From contig OX485803.1 of assembly GCA_950295325.1 (NCBI GenBank), positions 63,627,554 to 63,691,553 of the forward strand: a DNA stretch of 64,000 bases, read 5' to 3'. Position 1 is the first letter of the stretch. Every line of letters begins with the position of its first letter. Made by a program: the position numbers and the translations under genes. The stretch is from Polytrichum commune (taxonomy: Eukaryota; Streptophyta; Polytrichopsida; Polytrichales; Polytrichaceae). Below are positions 22,301 to 33,060 of this stretch, in pieces. The notes beneath the pieces are model-generated. The model saw only the letters and a program-made list of their open reading frames with translations, did no database searches and was not told where the DNA came from.

Positions 22301-22907
22301 AGACGTCGCGCTAGGCTTGGAGTACCTGCACCACGGCGCGACCCCGTGCATTATCCACTGCGACGTGAAGTCGGCGAACGTGTTGCTGACCACGAACTTA
22401 TCGGCCAAGATCTCGGACTTTGGGACGATCGTCCCCGGGCACGAGAAGACGGGCTACATCGGCGCGTCGATCCGCAACAACTTCAACAAGGGCACGTGCG
22501 GCTACATCGACCCCGTGTGCATCGACACGCTCTCCATCTCCACCAAGAGCGATGTGTACAGCTTCGGCGTGCTGCTCCTGGAGCTCATCTCCGGGCTCAA
22601 GCCCCTCGACGACCAGGGCCCGTTCGCCGGGAGCCTGCTCGCGGACATTTTGTCGGTGTGCGAGTGGCTCGATCCCCACATCCGGGACGCGTCTGACCCC
22701 ACTAAGCTCTATCTCATGATCGCCACCGCACGCCTCTGCCTGCAGCCGAACCGGGAGGACCGGCCCACCATGCTCGAGGTCGTGAAGCTTCTCGGCCGGG
22801 GCGACCGCTCGCCCCAGGACTCCTTCAGCATCGCCACCTTCTCCACCCCCGTCAGCACCACCGCGTCGTCCGACTCTTTGAACTTGCCAACATCCGATGA
22901 GGAGTGA
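19379..22907 (+). CDS. Receptor-like kinase with ricin-like and DUF642-like ectodomain (two exons)
   Basis: Exons are 19379-20933 and 22186-22907, with a phase-1 intron (GTAAGT donor, TACAG acceptor) giving GYCDDI-R-EQILVFEYM. The product is 758 residues. I chose Met at 19379 because a signal peptide follows directly (MCTTTRVFFMIATSILHLST); an in-frame ATG at 19289 would add 30 residues. Ectodomain: a ricin B-like region around residues 55-200 (CNKSDLSQAWYFD), then a DUF642/galactose-binding-like module around 215-378 (FVRNGNF, LTFEVTGLANCGQ, CGLSITNI). There are many N-glycosylation sites. The transmembrane segment is about 395-420 and the kinase starts about 446. Kinase motifs: GIGGFANVY (463), Lys484, HCDVKSANVLL (Asp578), DFG (596), GTCGYIDP. 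HCD in place of HRD makes it non-RD, and the APE-region Glu appears to be Val. Expected role: sensing of cell-wall or surface carbohydrate at the plasma membrane; the ligand is unknown. Confidence 0.9.
20934..22185 (+). other. Intron of the receptor-like kinase, 1,252 bp, repeat-filled
   Basis: Starts GTAAGTAATTTC and ends TTTAATGCGCTACAG. AT content rises sharply relative to the exons. A direct duplication is visible: 20998-21110 and 21557-21665 share AACATG-TGGTGTTTGAA, TTAGATGACCT-type and TATGTGTCAAT. A fold-back lies between the copies at 21398-21535. The internal 115-codon frame at 21608-21955 is not supported by any motif. Confidence 0.85.
21398..21535. repeat. Intronic fold-back
   Basis: Arms carry TTGCTATGGGCTGT with CCTCGTG on the left and CACGAGG with ACAGCCCATAGCAAGG on the right, roughly 55-60 bp each with some mismatches. 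In the pre-mRNA this would form a stable stem in the kinase intron. Confidence 0.75.
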
Positions 22908-22928
22908 CTCGGTTTCGACGGAATTAAT

Positions 22929-23085
22929 TGAGACGCCGCTTGCATCACATTATCACATAAATTATCGAGTGGCCCGATGTCGAGGGAAAATGAGACGCTG
23001 CTTGCATCACGTTATCACATTAATTATCGGGTGGCTCGATTTCGACGAAATAGGATGGTGCTTGCATCATGTTTATCACGTTCTG
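22929..23085. repeat. 62-bp tandem repeat in the kinase 3' flank
   Basis: Two full units, 22929-22990 and 22991-23052, share GAGACGC-GCTTGCATCAC, TTATCACAT-AATTATCG and GTGGC-CGAT; a third partial unit starts at 23053. It begins 22 bp after the kinase stop codon, so it is probably in the 3' UTR. Confidence 0.9.
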
Positions 23086-23334
23086 CTAGATTTCTGTTTT
23101 TTGTTTGTTCATTCGGTCCTTAGGTTGTTTTTATTTAGATGTAAAGACCAGGGGTATTTTTCTGGCGTTATCGTCCACCGACTTTCCCAGAGGTCATTAC
23201 GGAGTTTCTATCTTATCTATCGATCATCGAATTTTGCATCCGTTTGTACAAAGAAGGCCGTTATCAATCTACTAAAGGTTAAGATAATTACTCCTAGATC
23301 TTTACGTTCAGTGAGGCCTCGGCCCAAGGCTAAT

Positions 23335-23499
23335 ATGGGAAACAAGGGGACGATTGTACCCGCACACAAGAAGACGGGCTACATTGTAGCGTCAACCAGC
23401 AACAACTTCAACACGGGCACATGCGTCATTCAAGATTCCTTCAGCATTGCCATATTCTCCACCTCCGACTCTTTGAACTTGCCAATCTCTGATGAGTGA
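23335..23499 (+). pseudogene. Truncated copy of the kinase activation segment joined to its C-terminal tail
   Basis: The frame reads GTIVPAHKKTGYIVAS, NNFNTGTC, then directly QDSFSIAIFST, SDSLNLPISDE and a stop at 23497-23499. This matches the kinase just upstream at GTIVPGHEKTGYIGAS, NNFNKGTC and, after a gap of roughly 320 bases, QDSFSIATFST and SDSLNLPTSDEE. It is therefore a partial local duplication with an internal deletion joined near 23424. It lacks the catalytic loop and most of the C-lobe and cannot be a kinase. The substitutions are consistent with decay, although the frame has stayed open. Confidence 0.85.
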
Positions 23500-25106
23500 C
23501 CCATTGAGCCAGTAACAACACAGGGATTCATTTTTCCCTCAATTCTGAGGTACGCGTGCCAATTGTGAGCACTTCGAACTTCATAGACCAATCTGGCCTT
23601 CGGATCAGTGAGGTGAAGAACTTCTTCTGGCTTTCTAGTGTTTCTAAGTGAGGGAGAATGCCATTGAGAAATTTGCGATCCGAGATTGTATGCTCTGGGG
23701 ATCTCCGGTCAAAGTTTAGATATCATATTTCATATAACAGTCGTCCCATAAATGTTACAAAACAAGACCCTCCTCTTTTTTTAATTTGAAGTGGTCCAAA
23801 AATAGTTCCGGTCCTTCTTTTTCAGTTGTCACCATCAGTTGCATGAATGAAAGTGGATGTATGCTCCAAGGTCGTTCAACTATGCTCAAAATTACATTAT
23901 AACTTTTTGATTATACACATGATCATGAATTGGCCACTTTATGTATGCTTAAAGTCCAATTAGACCCCCAAACTAGCTAGCCACATGAGACAAGTGACCA
24001 CACAAGGGACACATATTCAAACTCAACATACAGCAAATGATTCGTTCAACATCGATTCAACTCGTCATTCAACCAGCTTTCAGGTCGTTCCACAAATTCA
24101 TGTAGAAAAAGAAGATCAAAACAGCAACCCTATGTTCAGCAGGTTTTGATTCAATGTTGTTGTAGTTTGACGTGATTGAATTAAAGGGGCATCAGTGTTG
24201 ATGTATAAATATAGAGGTTTGTGATGCGGACGCCAAATTGCAAGGCTCTCACCTTGATTTGAAAGAAGCCGATGACGCTTGGTTGCATCATGGTCTGGCC
24301 ATTAGGTGGTCAAGAGAATCAGTCGGCTTATTTCTGCTCTAAATCATGATTGATGATGTTTTTGACTGCTGTGCAAATGTCATTTCTTTGACATACCTGT
24401 TGGTAAGGGTCTCCAAAGATAACTTAAAACTGGAAAATCGACGTGTCATGGTAGTCAAAATGATCATGACACTTCGAAGGATACATAGGTGGTACCTCTT
24501 AGCATTCCAAACAGGATACACTGATTTACAAATCTTATTGACCACAGAATTTAGTGAGCATGGGAATTGTATTCGTATGCGTGCAACAATAAAATGGGTC
24601 ATGACTGAAATTGAAGGACCTGATACTGTCCATTTGGGTATTGTATACCCATACACGTTATCTTACTGATAGCAGGTGGAACCTAGATACTCGCACAGCA
24701 TTGGTTGTGAAACCAAAGCATTATAAAGACATGTAGATCTCAGAGCTCCACGGACACAAGGTGCACTTCTATGTTACAATGGAGATGCCTATGCCAACCT
24801 AGAAACTCAAAGGATTCTACATTCGACTGGCATTCGATCTTGATATCTCAGTTCCAGAATATTTTGATTGTCTTTTCATTTTAGAGATGAGACAGCTGAA
24901 GTTGAGACAGTGGAGTGTCCCATGCATCTCCCTTCCAGCAATTTGACTCTATAGAAACTGCTCACGATCTGGTAAAAAGAAAATTTTCACAGTAGCACAA
25001 ATGACACTTGACAATCACATAATCAACTCTAGGGCACTTTTCATGGAGAGTCCAGTGAACCAACAAATTCATGACCAGCCTCCACCTCAACCATGCTGAA
25101 GGTTGT
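23500..25106. other. No gene recognised
   Basis: Overlapping frames of 105-107 codons on both strands at 24339-24669 share no family I recognise, and their mutual overlap suggests chance. Otherwise AT-rich. Confidence 0.4.
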
Positions 25107-25480
25107 TATGTGGGTTGTTATTCAGTTCGTTTTCCTTATTCTCTATCTTCTATTGATCAGAGTCTTCAAACTCGTGTTGCATTAGTAAATCCACTGTGAC
25201 ACATCAACAGAATACTATTGCAAATGGGACCTCCCGTGATTTAATTATGCTTATTAGAAGTGCATGCTTGTCGATTCCTTAACTGAGGACATAGGTCAGG
25301 CTCCCAATTCTGTTCACTATTGGGTGTGGAGTAGTTAATAAAATTTGAAGACGTAATCCAATCTCTTTTGAACATGTACCTTTATGATGTTTGTTCTTTG
25401 ATCTCACCTAGCCACACACCCATCAAATATACATGTCATGTTAAGAAAAGTACCCAAATCGCATCCGCATACCTTAATCA
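25107..25480. mobile_element. Family F element, shortened copy
   Basis: Colinear with 18692-19253: GTTATGTGGGTTGTTATTC at the left, the GAGTAGTTAATAAAATTT-GA block, CACACACCCATCAAATATAC, and the end CGCATCCGCATACC. The centre is shorter than in the copy beside the kinase. Confidence 0.75.
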
Positions 25481-26154
25481 AGACCTGAAAGGCTGCAATT
25501 CTATTGAGAAGTGGGAAATGAAATGCTAATTAGGGTGGGAGGTTTATCTGCATTGTATTTTGCATAACCAACCGCTTCAACTTTAGCAGCTGCATTTCAT
25601 GGCACTACGTCCACATTCCAAAGAACATGGTACCGATTAAATGGATGGCAAGAGAACACTTACCAACTATGTGGCATAAGAACAATTAGGATTCTCTAGT
25701 CGTTAACCACTCTATGGAGTGAATTGGGAAGAGCGAAGCATCGTATATAAGCAGGCCTCTCACCCATCGAACATAAAAAACTCGACCCATATAGGTTTGT
25801 TGCCGATTCATCTCAAACGACATCAAGTACACTAATTCGGGGCCTTTGAAACTAGTCCCGATGTCAAGTCAAATCAATTCAAAACAATAATCTCCATGCC
25901 ACATCCTATTTCAAGGCTTTTATATTGGATGAACGATAGGTACACTCGTTTACAAAAATTCCCTCTATCCATGCCCGAATCTGCTTCCTAATGCCTTATG
26001 ACAGTGGTAGAATTTGTCATATGGGTCTTCAACATACAGGATAATGGCAATGCTTGAGGTCCTTTCGAGAATAAAGGGTCAAGGGACAAGGACTAAACCC
26101 AGATAGATGTCGATTGAAAATCTGGAAGGATTGACATATGACAGAGCTGCCGGT
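25481..26154. other. No gene recognised
   Basis: AT-rich sequence between two family F copies. Nothing was recognised. Confidence 0.4.
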
Positions 26155-26725
26155 AAGGTATGCGGGTGTTATCTGGTTAATTGAACACCTATATTTGATT
26201 GGTGTGTGGTTAGGCGAGGATCAAAGAGAAAACATCACAAAGACACATGTTTAAAAGGGTTTGTACCACATCTTCAAATATTACTAACTACACTAAATAT
26301 GATATTTAGTATCATTTACTATTTGGAATTACACAACGTTATAAATTTTTATTGTATATCTCATTTTTTAACATCAAATGTCAAATTGATTGTTTGGACA
26401 ATATAGAACATTAACAATTTTACTTGGGTAAAAAAATACATTAATAGTAGAAAATATAGGAATGTGTAACTCCGAATAGTATGTGACACCAAATCGCATA
26501 TTTAGTCTACTTCACACTTAACAGTGAACTTGTGTGTGCAAAGGGATCAACAAACGTGCACTTCCCATACCCAAGTAAATAAGACACTATCTGTTTTACA
26601 GTTTTCGATCTTTTTGTTGATGTTTCAACATACATTTGCTATCAAAATACAAACCTCGAAAGGTGAAGCTGATCAGTAGATGACGGGAGAACAAGGAACA
26701 CAAACCACTTACTACACGCATACCT
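26155..26725. mobile_element. Family F element with another repeat inside
   Basis: Left end GGTATGCGGGTGTTATCTGG, right end ACACGCATACC. Inside, 26285-26320 carries the near-palindrome ACTAAATATGATATTTAGT, and 26430-26470 carries GGAATGTGTAACTCCGAA, words typical of the fold-back family at 29838-30285. The copy therefore seems to be composite. Confidence 0.7.
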
Positions 26726-29285
26726 TAATCTGGCAAAACGCCCAAAAAGCCTAACTTTTCAGTCACCGTCTTTTCAGAGACATTCGCGGAGGCAAAAGAT
26801 GTCAACAATTACAACCAATATCTAGTTCAGGTCTTCACAGTTTGTGACCCGGAGAAATTGCAATGATTTTAGTACGAAATCCACAAAGCTTGCCAACAAG
26901 CTGCATGAGGATACACAATAGGAGCACAAAGCTTCATATTATGTGGACTCCAACGCTTCTAACTAAGATCAAGATATGAGGATTACATGCAGTGGCACCA
27001 ATGCATGTGAAGAAACAATGGAGAACATGGGGCAGGCATGGGCTTAAGCAACCTTAATTACATTGTTCACCACATGGAATATCTATGTATCCATTTATAG
27101 GTGAGTGGGAATTGTTGCATATGAGCATATTAAGGTAGATGCACCTAAATCCAACATAGCAAGAATATGAGCACCTACATTTGAGTGGTATGTGGTAGGT
27201 GTAGATTTTTTTGGTGTAAAACAAACACACACACACCCAACAACAAAACAAAACAAAAACATTGGATCGTATATGTGTTCAAAATACGTTAACCGTTTTA
27301 AGTTGGGGGGGCTACGTGACCACTTAATTAGCATGAGATTTTTCACTTTGAAAATGATTAAGATATTCATATAAGCTCCAAAATTTATGAAATAAATGGC
27401 TACGGGCATGACTTGGATTTGCTAATCAACTCAACTTAATTGTATGTTTCATATTATACAAGGAGTGGGTGCACATAGAAAAATATCTAGGTAACACATG
27501 TCTACTTTACCTCTCATTCATCCAACGAAACACCACTAAATTAATATTGGCATGGAGGTTGCTTTTTTGAGTTGATTTCAACATTGAAATTAGCTTCAAA
27601 GCTCCTAGAAATTTTCTCCCGAAGCACATATGAGATGAATCAAGCATTATGTTGAGGGTAGGTCTTTCACATGGATGGAACTCTCAATACTAGCAACCAA
27701 CCATGCACTTGGCGGAAAAGTACTAGATCGCCACCTGAAATCATCATTTGCATGAAGGATTTAACATGTTTAAGGATCGACATATGAAAGTCACACGAGA
27801 TTTAGGCTTTGTGTTAAAGTACTATGGGTGTTGCTCTGAAATGCACTTTAAGCTTATAGGAGGTCGCTAAAGGTTTGCATGTGGATGTTGCCCATTGTAA
27901 GTATTAATTATCCGTAACAAGTTGGGCACCACCCACAACCGATTATACTACAGTTATTGCATTTTATTCTAGACTCCAAAGTGAGAGACACCCCAGTCCC
28001 AATCAAGGAACTTCTACCCAATATAGAATAGGCATATGATCATGAGCTCAAATTCTCACGTACCTAATGTATTATAGCTACAAGTAGCTTGGAACCCATG
28101 TTGTCCAACCTGTTACCCCTAAGAATATGAAATAGGAATTGGTAAGGATGTCAGACTACCATCCTTCCTAGGTGGCTTCAAATCTTAGGATTCAAATTCA
28201 TAATCAGTTTTCAAAAATAATTTTTCATTAAAAAAAAAAGAGTGTTGCTTGTTCAAGATTCCTCGTGTAGAAATCACTCTACCTATTAACATATTTCCCA
28301 AAAACATTGGTGATTTTTTCACAGCATAATTTCCATCCAAGCTGCATGGGTAGGACTGTAAATGACATGTAGTTGTTTTTTAGGAAGTAGTTATTATTAT
28401 TATTATTATTTCTTCTTCTCTGGCTACTACTACTGTATTCTAATCAATTTGTTAGTTTTGGCTCACAATATATTAGCACACTGATGAAGCAATCAGATTA
28501 GATAAACAGCGCGACAAGTTAATGGTTGTGACTTCAAGGTTCACTCAATATATTGAAGGCTGATTTTCTGATCAAATCTTCACAAAGTAGGTACAAAATC
28601 TGATATACTTGACATAACTCCAATGGTCATGGCTGCCATTGCACTGCAGCAAGAATCCAATATTTTCTTCAGCGAGGCCCACAATTTTCCATCTATACTG
28701 TACATTTCAACATGACATTTCCTGTAAGCAACTACTAAGATATTGCATGATGGTCACTTTGAAGTTCGGAGTAATTTAACTTAGTCTTTTATATTCATTC
28801 AACGACATCATCGTCTTGTTAGCTTCAACTTAAGCCTGCATTTCAACTACCACCACCAGGTGTAACTTAATGGTTTCGGTGCATCGCCTGCTGGCAGTAA
28901 CAAATTGGATTGCTCATATGAATGTTAAATTCATAAGTAATGTAAGTGGGTTGTCCACAAATCTGATTCGATTTTATCTCACTTTTATATTTTGGAGTTG
29001 CGCACCTTGACTTGACTTGACTTGACTTCGGATCTGCCCCTTAGAATATGGCCACATAACTGCAGGGTGTGGAGAATTGGTTAAAATAATAACAAACAAC
29101 CCCACTCATATATAGGACCAGATATATATATGTGCTCCCAGTGTTATGACTTCCCACTGAGTGAATGGAGCCCATGATTATTCTATGCTCGAAATCACAT
29201 GTTACAAGATCTCACAACACTCATTAACCATTTAACTTAATTACTCCCCCTCATTACTACTACGATCATGGTCATTGGATCTGTC
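26726..29285. other. No gene recognised
   Basis: Short simple repeats only: (CA)n near 27224, (ATT)n at 28390-28410 and (CTTGA)n near 29008. 27150-27200 has a weak family F word (CACCTACATTTGAGTGGTAT). The 104-codon minus frame at 27095-27409 lies over these and is not supported. Confidence 0.45.
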
Positions 29286-29547
29286 TAAAAACCCCCATCG
29301 AGCGTGGCTTGGAGGCCAGGTTCGGGAGGGGGTGGCAGGGTTGGGATAAAACATGCCCCCTATTTTTTTTAATTGGGTGGGGCCTTACTTGATCTCATAG
29401 GGGGCTTCCTAGAGTAATTTGGGGCCGTAGGACCCAAATTTAGCAAAAAAAAACTAAAAAAAGTCCCCAAGGGGCCAAAACGGGGAGGGCCAGAAAAATG
29501 AACCCCACCGAACTTGGCCTCCGAGCCACACTCGATGGGGGTATTTA
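29286..29547. mobile_element. TIR element with about 35-bp GC-rich ends
   Basis: Left end TAAAAACCCCCATCGAGCG then GGCTTGGAGGCCAGGTTCGG; the right end is its inverse (CCGAACTTGGCCTCCGAGCC then CACTCGATGGGGGTATTTA) with few changes. About 262 bp with no coding capacity. The sharp GC rise against the AT-rich flanks supports recent arrival. The target duplication is unclear. Confidence 0.85.
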
Positions 29548-29605
29548 GACCCACCCATGGTCATTGGGCTGGTAAAATTAAGGTCCGTTCACGACTACAC
29601 ATGTG

Positions 29606-29826
29606 TCCGAGAAGAACCGGCGGTTAGTTGCAGATGAACTGGTTGAGTTCGAGAAATAACCGGTTGAAGTTCAAGACTTCAGGAAATTTACCGATCATTC
29701 TAGAGGAATCTATAGAATATACCCTCAAATGAATGAAAGCAAAACCGGAAGATATCAACATGTAGCCAGTTGGATTTAGAGTCACATGGATCTTGACCGA
29801 CTATATATGCCCAAAAACTTCCCGGG
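29606..29826. mobile_element. Family A element, intact-order copy
   Basis: Colinear with the inner copy at 8990-9194: AGAACCGGCGGTTAGTTGCA, ACCGGTTGAAGTTCAAGACT, TTACCGATCATTCTAGAGG, AACATGTAGCCAGTTGGA and ATGCCCAAAAACTTCCC. End motifs are partly lost. Confidence 0.85.
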
Positions 29827-29837
29827 GCCTGGACTAC

Positions 29838-30285
29838 ACTGTTGTTTTTGTCTAATTGTCGTGGGTTACCATTTGGAGTTACGTGTTGCTAAACTTTTTA
29901 CTGAGAGTATCGTGTTTTACCCAAATAACGAAAGTATACTAAATGTGATACTTTGTGTCACCAATTGAATAAGTGAACAAGAGAACTTTTTGGATGACAC
30001 TTTGTATGAATAAGTGATCAAATATTGTCATGGATGATGGATGAGTGCAACCATTGGCCAAACCCTACCTTCTCTTGTTCATTTAGTCATAAGAAGTGTC
30101 ATCCAAAAAGTTACCATAGTGACATAAAGTATCATATAACACTAAATATCATATTTAGTGTAGTTAGTAAGCACATCCAAGAATGTGATATAACTTAGTT
30201 GGTAGACGATGATAATGTTTGTAAAAAGTTATAGCAACACATAACTCCAAATGGGAACCCATGCTAGCTAGACAAGATAGTGTAC
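29838..30285. mobile_element. Fold-back element (family K)
   Basis: Long inverted arms: CATTTGGAGTTACGTGTTGC on the left pairs with GCAACACATAACTCCAAATG on the right. Further in, AACTTTTTGGATGACACTT pairs with AAGTGTCATCCAAAAAGTT. A second element of the same type sits at 39330-39572. No coding capacity. Confidence 0.8.
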
Positions 30286-30628
30286 ACAGTAGATCCGATC
30301 TAGTGCAGGTCACACTATTCATCGTCATCACAATTTTTCCATTTTGGAGTTTAAGAAAAATACAATCCCATGAGGATGTCTTCACCATAACACACACTAC
30401 AAGAGTAAGAATCCATGGTCTTCTGATGATGTTTGTTGATGTTGGAAATTGACATCTCGCTCAATTTATCCACAAAAGATTGCATATTCATCACAGCTAC
30501 AACTGAAAACTCCAGAGGATGCTTAGATATTATAGTGATTGGGCATACTCATGGGCTTGAGGAAGCTTAAACTCTAGTATTGGTTGGTCATCCACATCAT
30601 TCCCCTCCATTAGCTCTTCATTCAAATT
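30286..30628. other. No gene recognised
   Basis: AT-rich spacer between the fold-back and the 3' end of the pogo/Tigger-like pseudogene. The far terminal inverted repeat of that transposon, if kept, should lie here, but I could not identify it. Confidence 0.35.
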
Positions 30629-31550
30629 TTAACCCAAATGGATTTCTCTACCCCATGTCAAACCCACCAACTCAACCATGTTGTACTCTTCATCAACAAT
30701 TTCCTCTCCTACCAATTGCACATATTCGTCAATGGGCATTTCTTCACTTTCAAGAGTCAAAGAGGAAACGAGACTTTCCAATTCATATGTTGCTTTTTTC
30801 ATTCTCAATTTCTCACATTCATGATCCATGGCAAAATTGGCACTCCAGTTTGCAAGTAAAATCTTGGACATCTTCCGGTTGTTTCATATGATTTGGGGAT
30901 TCATCTCTCTCTCCGCACTTGAAAAAACCACATATGGCCACTTTACATTAGGCACTATATTCCTCAAGTCCTAGTGAGTTGTAGAAGAATCAAATTGAGA
31001 GAAAACCCATTCTAAAAGCTTATCCTTAAATTGAACTTTGAATGAAGCAATTAATCCCTAATCCAAAGGTTGTCCACACTTGTAACATCAGGTGGTGTGA
31101 ACGCAATAGTATTATTGCTCAACTGCAAGGTTGAAAGCCAAATGATCCACCCCTACTAACATGCTCTAGGGAACGAGTAACAAATTTGTCCATGAATAAA
31201 AGCACCTTCCTCTTTTGAGATTTGAATTGTACATTGAGGCTCACCATCCAACTCTCAAATACATTTGATGTCATCCATGTCGTTTGGTTTGCAAATCATC
31301 GTACGTAACATGTTGGCAACCATCTTCCAAAGCATCTTGGGTGTAGAGATTTGTAATTAATCACAAGTTTCAACTTGTCAATGTTGTCATGTTTACAGCA
31401 AGAGCAAGAGTGAGATGGTCCTTCTTAATTTTGCGCCCATGAACTTTTCCTTGCACTTGTGCCTTGTTTGGCTGGGTACGATAAAGTAAACCAAACTCAT
31501 CCATGTTATAAACATCTTCGGGTGCCATAACCAATGCGGAGGAGGTTAGT
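30629..31550 (-). pseudogene. Decayed pogo/Tigger-like DDE transposase
   Basis: Minus-strand fragments in order: APEDVYNMDEFGLLYRTQPN (first catalytic Asp in MDEFG, near 31500), GKVHGRKIKKDHLTLALAV, DKLKLVI, PRCFGRWLP, FANQTTWMTSNVFESWMVSL, QFKSQKRKVLLFMDKF (second Asp near 31190), QPLD then ASFKVQFKDKLLEWVFSQFD (third Asp near 31070), NIVPNVK, and a C-terminal acidic tail LESEEMPIDEYVQLVGEEIV ending at the stop at 30629. This is the DDE domain layout of the pogo/Tigger/jerky branch of Tc1/mariner. Stops at conserved Trp and Gln positions and at least two frameshifts kill it. The N-terminal DNA-binding part upstream of 31550 is not recognisable. Confidence 0.8.
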
Positions 31551-32094
31551 GCTTACCAAACTGTGTTCGAGTTGTTTTGTGTGGAGACGTGGTCATCAAC
31601 ACCAAAATTGCTGAAAATGTAACCAAAATGAAAAGTATCTGCCACTCGAGACTATTGTCACCTTTGGAGCCAAGAAATTGAAGAGTGGCATGGGAAAATC
31701 TGGGAGTATAAGTCGGCAAAGACGAAAAGTTCCAATCTAAAGAGATGTAAGAATCAAGTGTGAGGACAAATTTCAAATCAAGAAGAGAAATTGACAACTT
31801 TGTAATTCTAGTTTGCAAATCTAACAATCCCAAACCTTTCAGCCTCCATCCAAACCCAAAGAGTCAAAAGTGTAATGTATGTTTTGAAACCAAGGTTTAA
31901 AACAATAAACTTGACTTAACTTAAAGTTAACCCATTGATGAATTCATCATGTACTCCCCAATCCCAAGACAAATCCTTGATGTGGGTCCCACCACACACA
32001 CATTAATTACCTCTTTTATATTATGAGTGTCTAGTCGTACTATTAGGGTACATTAACACTAGAAAGTTTGATCGACGGAACATGATATGGGCTA
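31551..32094. other. No gene recognised
   Basis: Probably includes the eroded N-terminal half of the transposase read at 30629-31550, but no family residues can be traced. The 95-codon minus frame at 31546-31833 is not recognised. Confidence 0.35.
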
Positions 32095-32363
32095 CAAAAT
32101 GCCTATGTTACACAAATGGCATTTGGCATAGTATGCTCAAGAACCCTCTTGCATACTAAAATGTAAACACATGACAATATTGATGACAATGACTTTTATA
32201 TATTGTGGTCATAATGTAGATATTTTTCAGTCAAAAATTTTACTTGTGTTGAAGAATGATATCATATTGGCAATAAGTGGATATGACACTTTGAGACCTC
32301 TAGGCATCTAGTTTAGGCCCTTTGCAAATGATGTACATGACACTAAATATCATAAACGGTGTA
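32095..32363. mobile_element. Family B TIR element, 5'-truncated copy
   Basis: Right end TGACACTAAATATCATAAAC followed by GGTGTA (to 32363). The interior has GGCATAGTATGCTCAAGA, CTTGCATACTAAAATGTAAA and TAGGCCCTTTGCAAATGAT. The left end is missing. Confidence 0.75.
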
Positions 32364-32441
32364 CTATGACCACAACATTACTTAGCCTCTCACTTCCAAT
32401 CATATATGATTGCATTATCTCAATATTGCATGTATCTTTGT

Positions 32442-32443
<2 letters not shown>

Positions 32444-32472
<29 letters not shown>
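32444..32472. repeat. (TG)n microsatellite
   Basis: About 14 uninterrupted TG units. Confidence 0.98.
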
Positions 32473-32474
<2 letters not shown>

Positions 32475-32703
32475 GACGTCATATTTCATATATTTCTATT
32501 ACTGACACTATGATGCACATTGGCAGACATTGATATGAATGTCCAAACAATTACCTTACAAGACTCATTGATAATATTTTTCTTACGTTTATAGTTTTCT
32601 ATGGCTAGTTTCCTAGCCAAGTTACAGATGTTTTGCTCACTAATAAAATAAACCTATGGTCAATTTTTCACCTCTCTCACAAACTTCCATGGCACATACA
32701 CCA

Positions 32704-33060
32704 ACATGAATACCAAGGATGACACTAACATGCAACAACTGTGAAAATTTGCAAGGATATGATATATGTTACAACAATACAATATGAAAAATGTATCATA
32801 GAAGATATACTTTGAAGAATAAGGGGACAAATAGTAACAAAAGCGAAGCATGGATGCATCCACTAACATGAATATCGGAGATCATAACTTGAATACCAAG
32901 GATGACAGTAACATGCGACAACTGTGAAAAATGGCAAGGGTATGGTATATGTTACTACATACATTATGAATGCACCATTAAGGATCAACATTGAAGAACA
33001 ACATGGAGGATAACAAGAAGAACAAAAGCATGACCTCCTCCACCAACAATAATAGCAAAA
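32704..33060. repeat. 183-bp direct tandem duplication
   Basis: GAATACCAAGGATGAC at 32708 and 32891; AACATGC-ACAACTGTGAAAA, GGTATATGTTAC-AC and GAAGAACAA-type blocks follow in both. The copies are moderately diverged. No protein was recognised. Confidence 0.85.

Noticed and set aside
22897-23499. A separate 200-residue protein starting before the kinase stop codon
   Set aside because: It starts in another frame inside the kinase end and runs through the 62-bp repeat; only its last part is meaningful, as a deleted kinase copy.
24339-24669. 105- and 107-codon frames on opposite strands
   Set aside because: Mutual overlap, AT-rich codons and no motif; chance is the simplest explanation.
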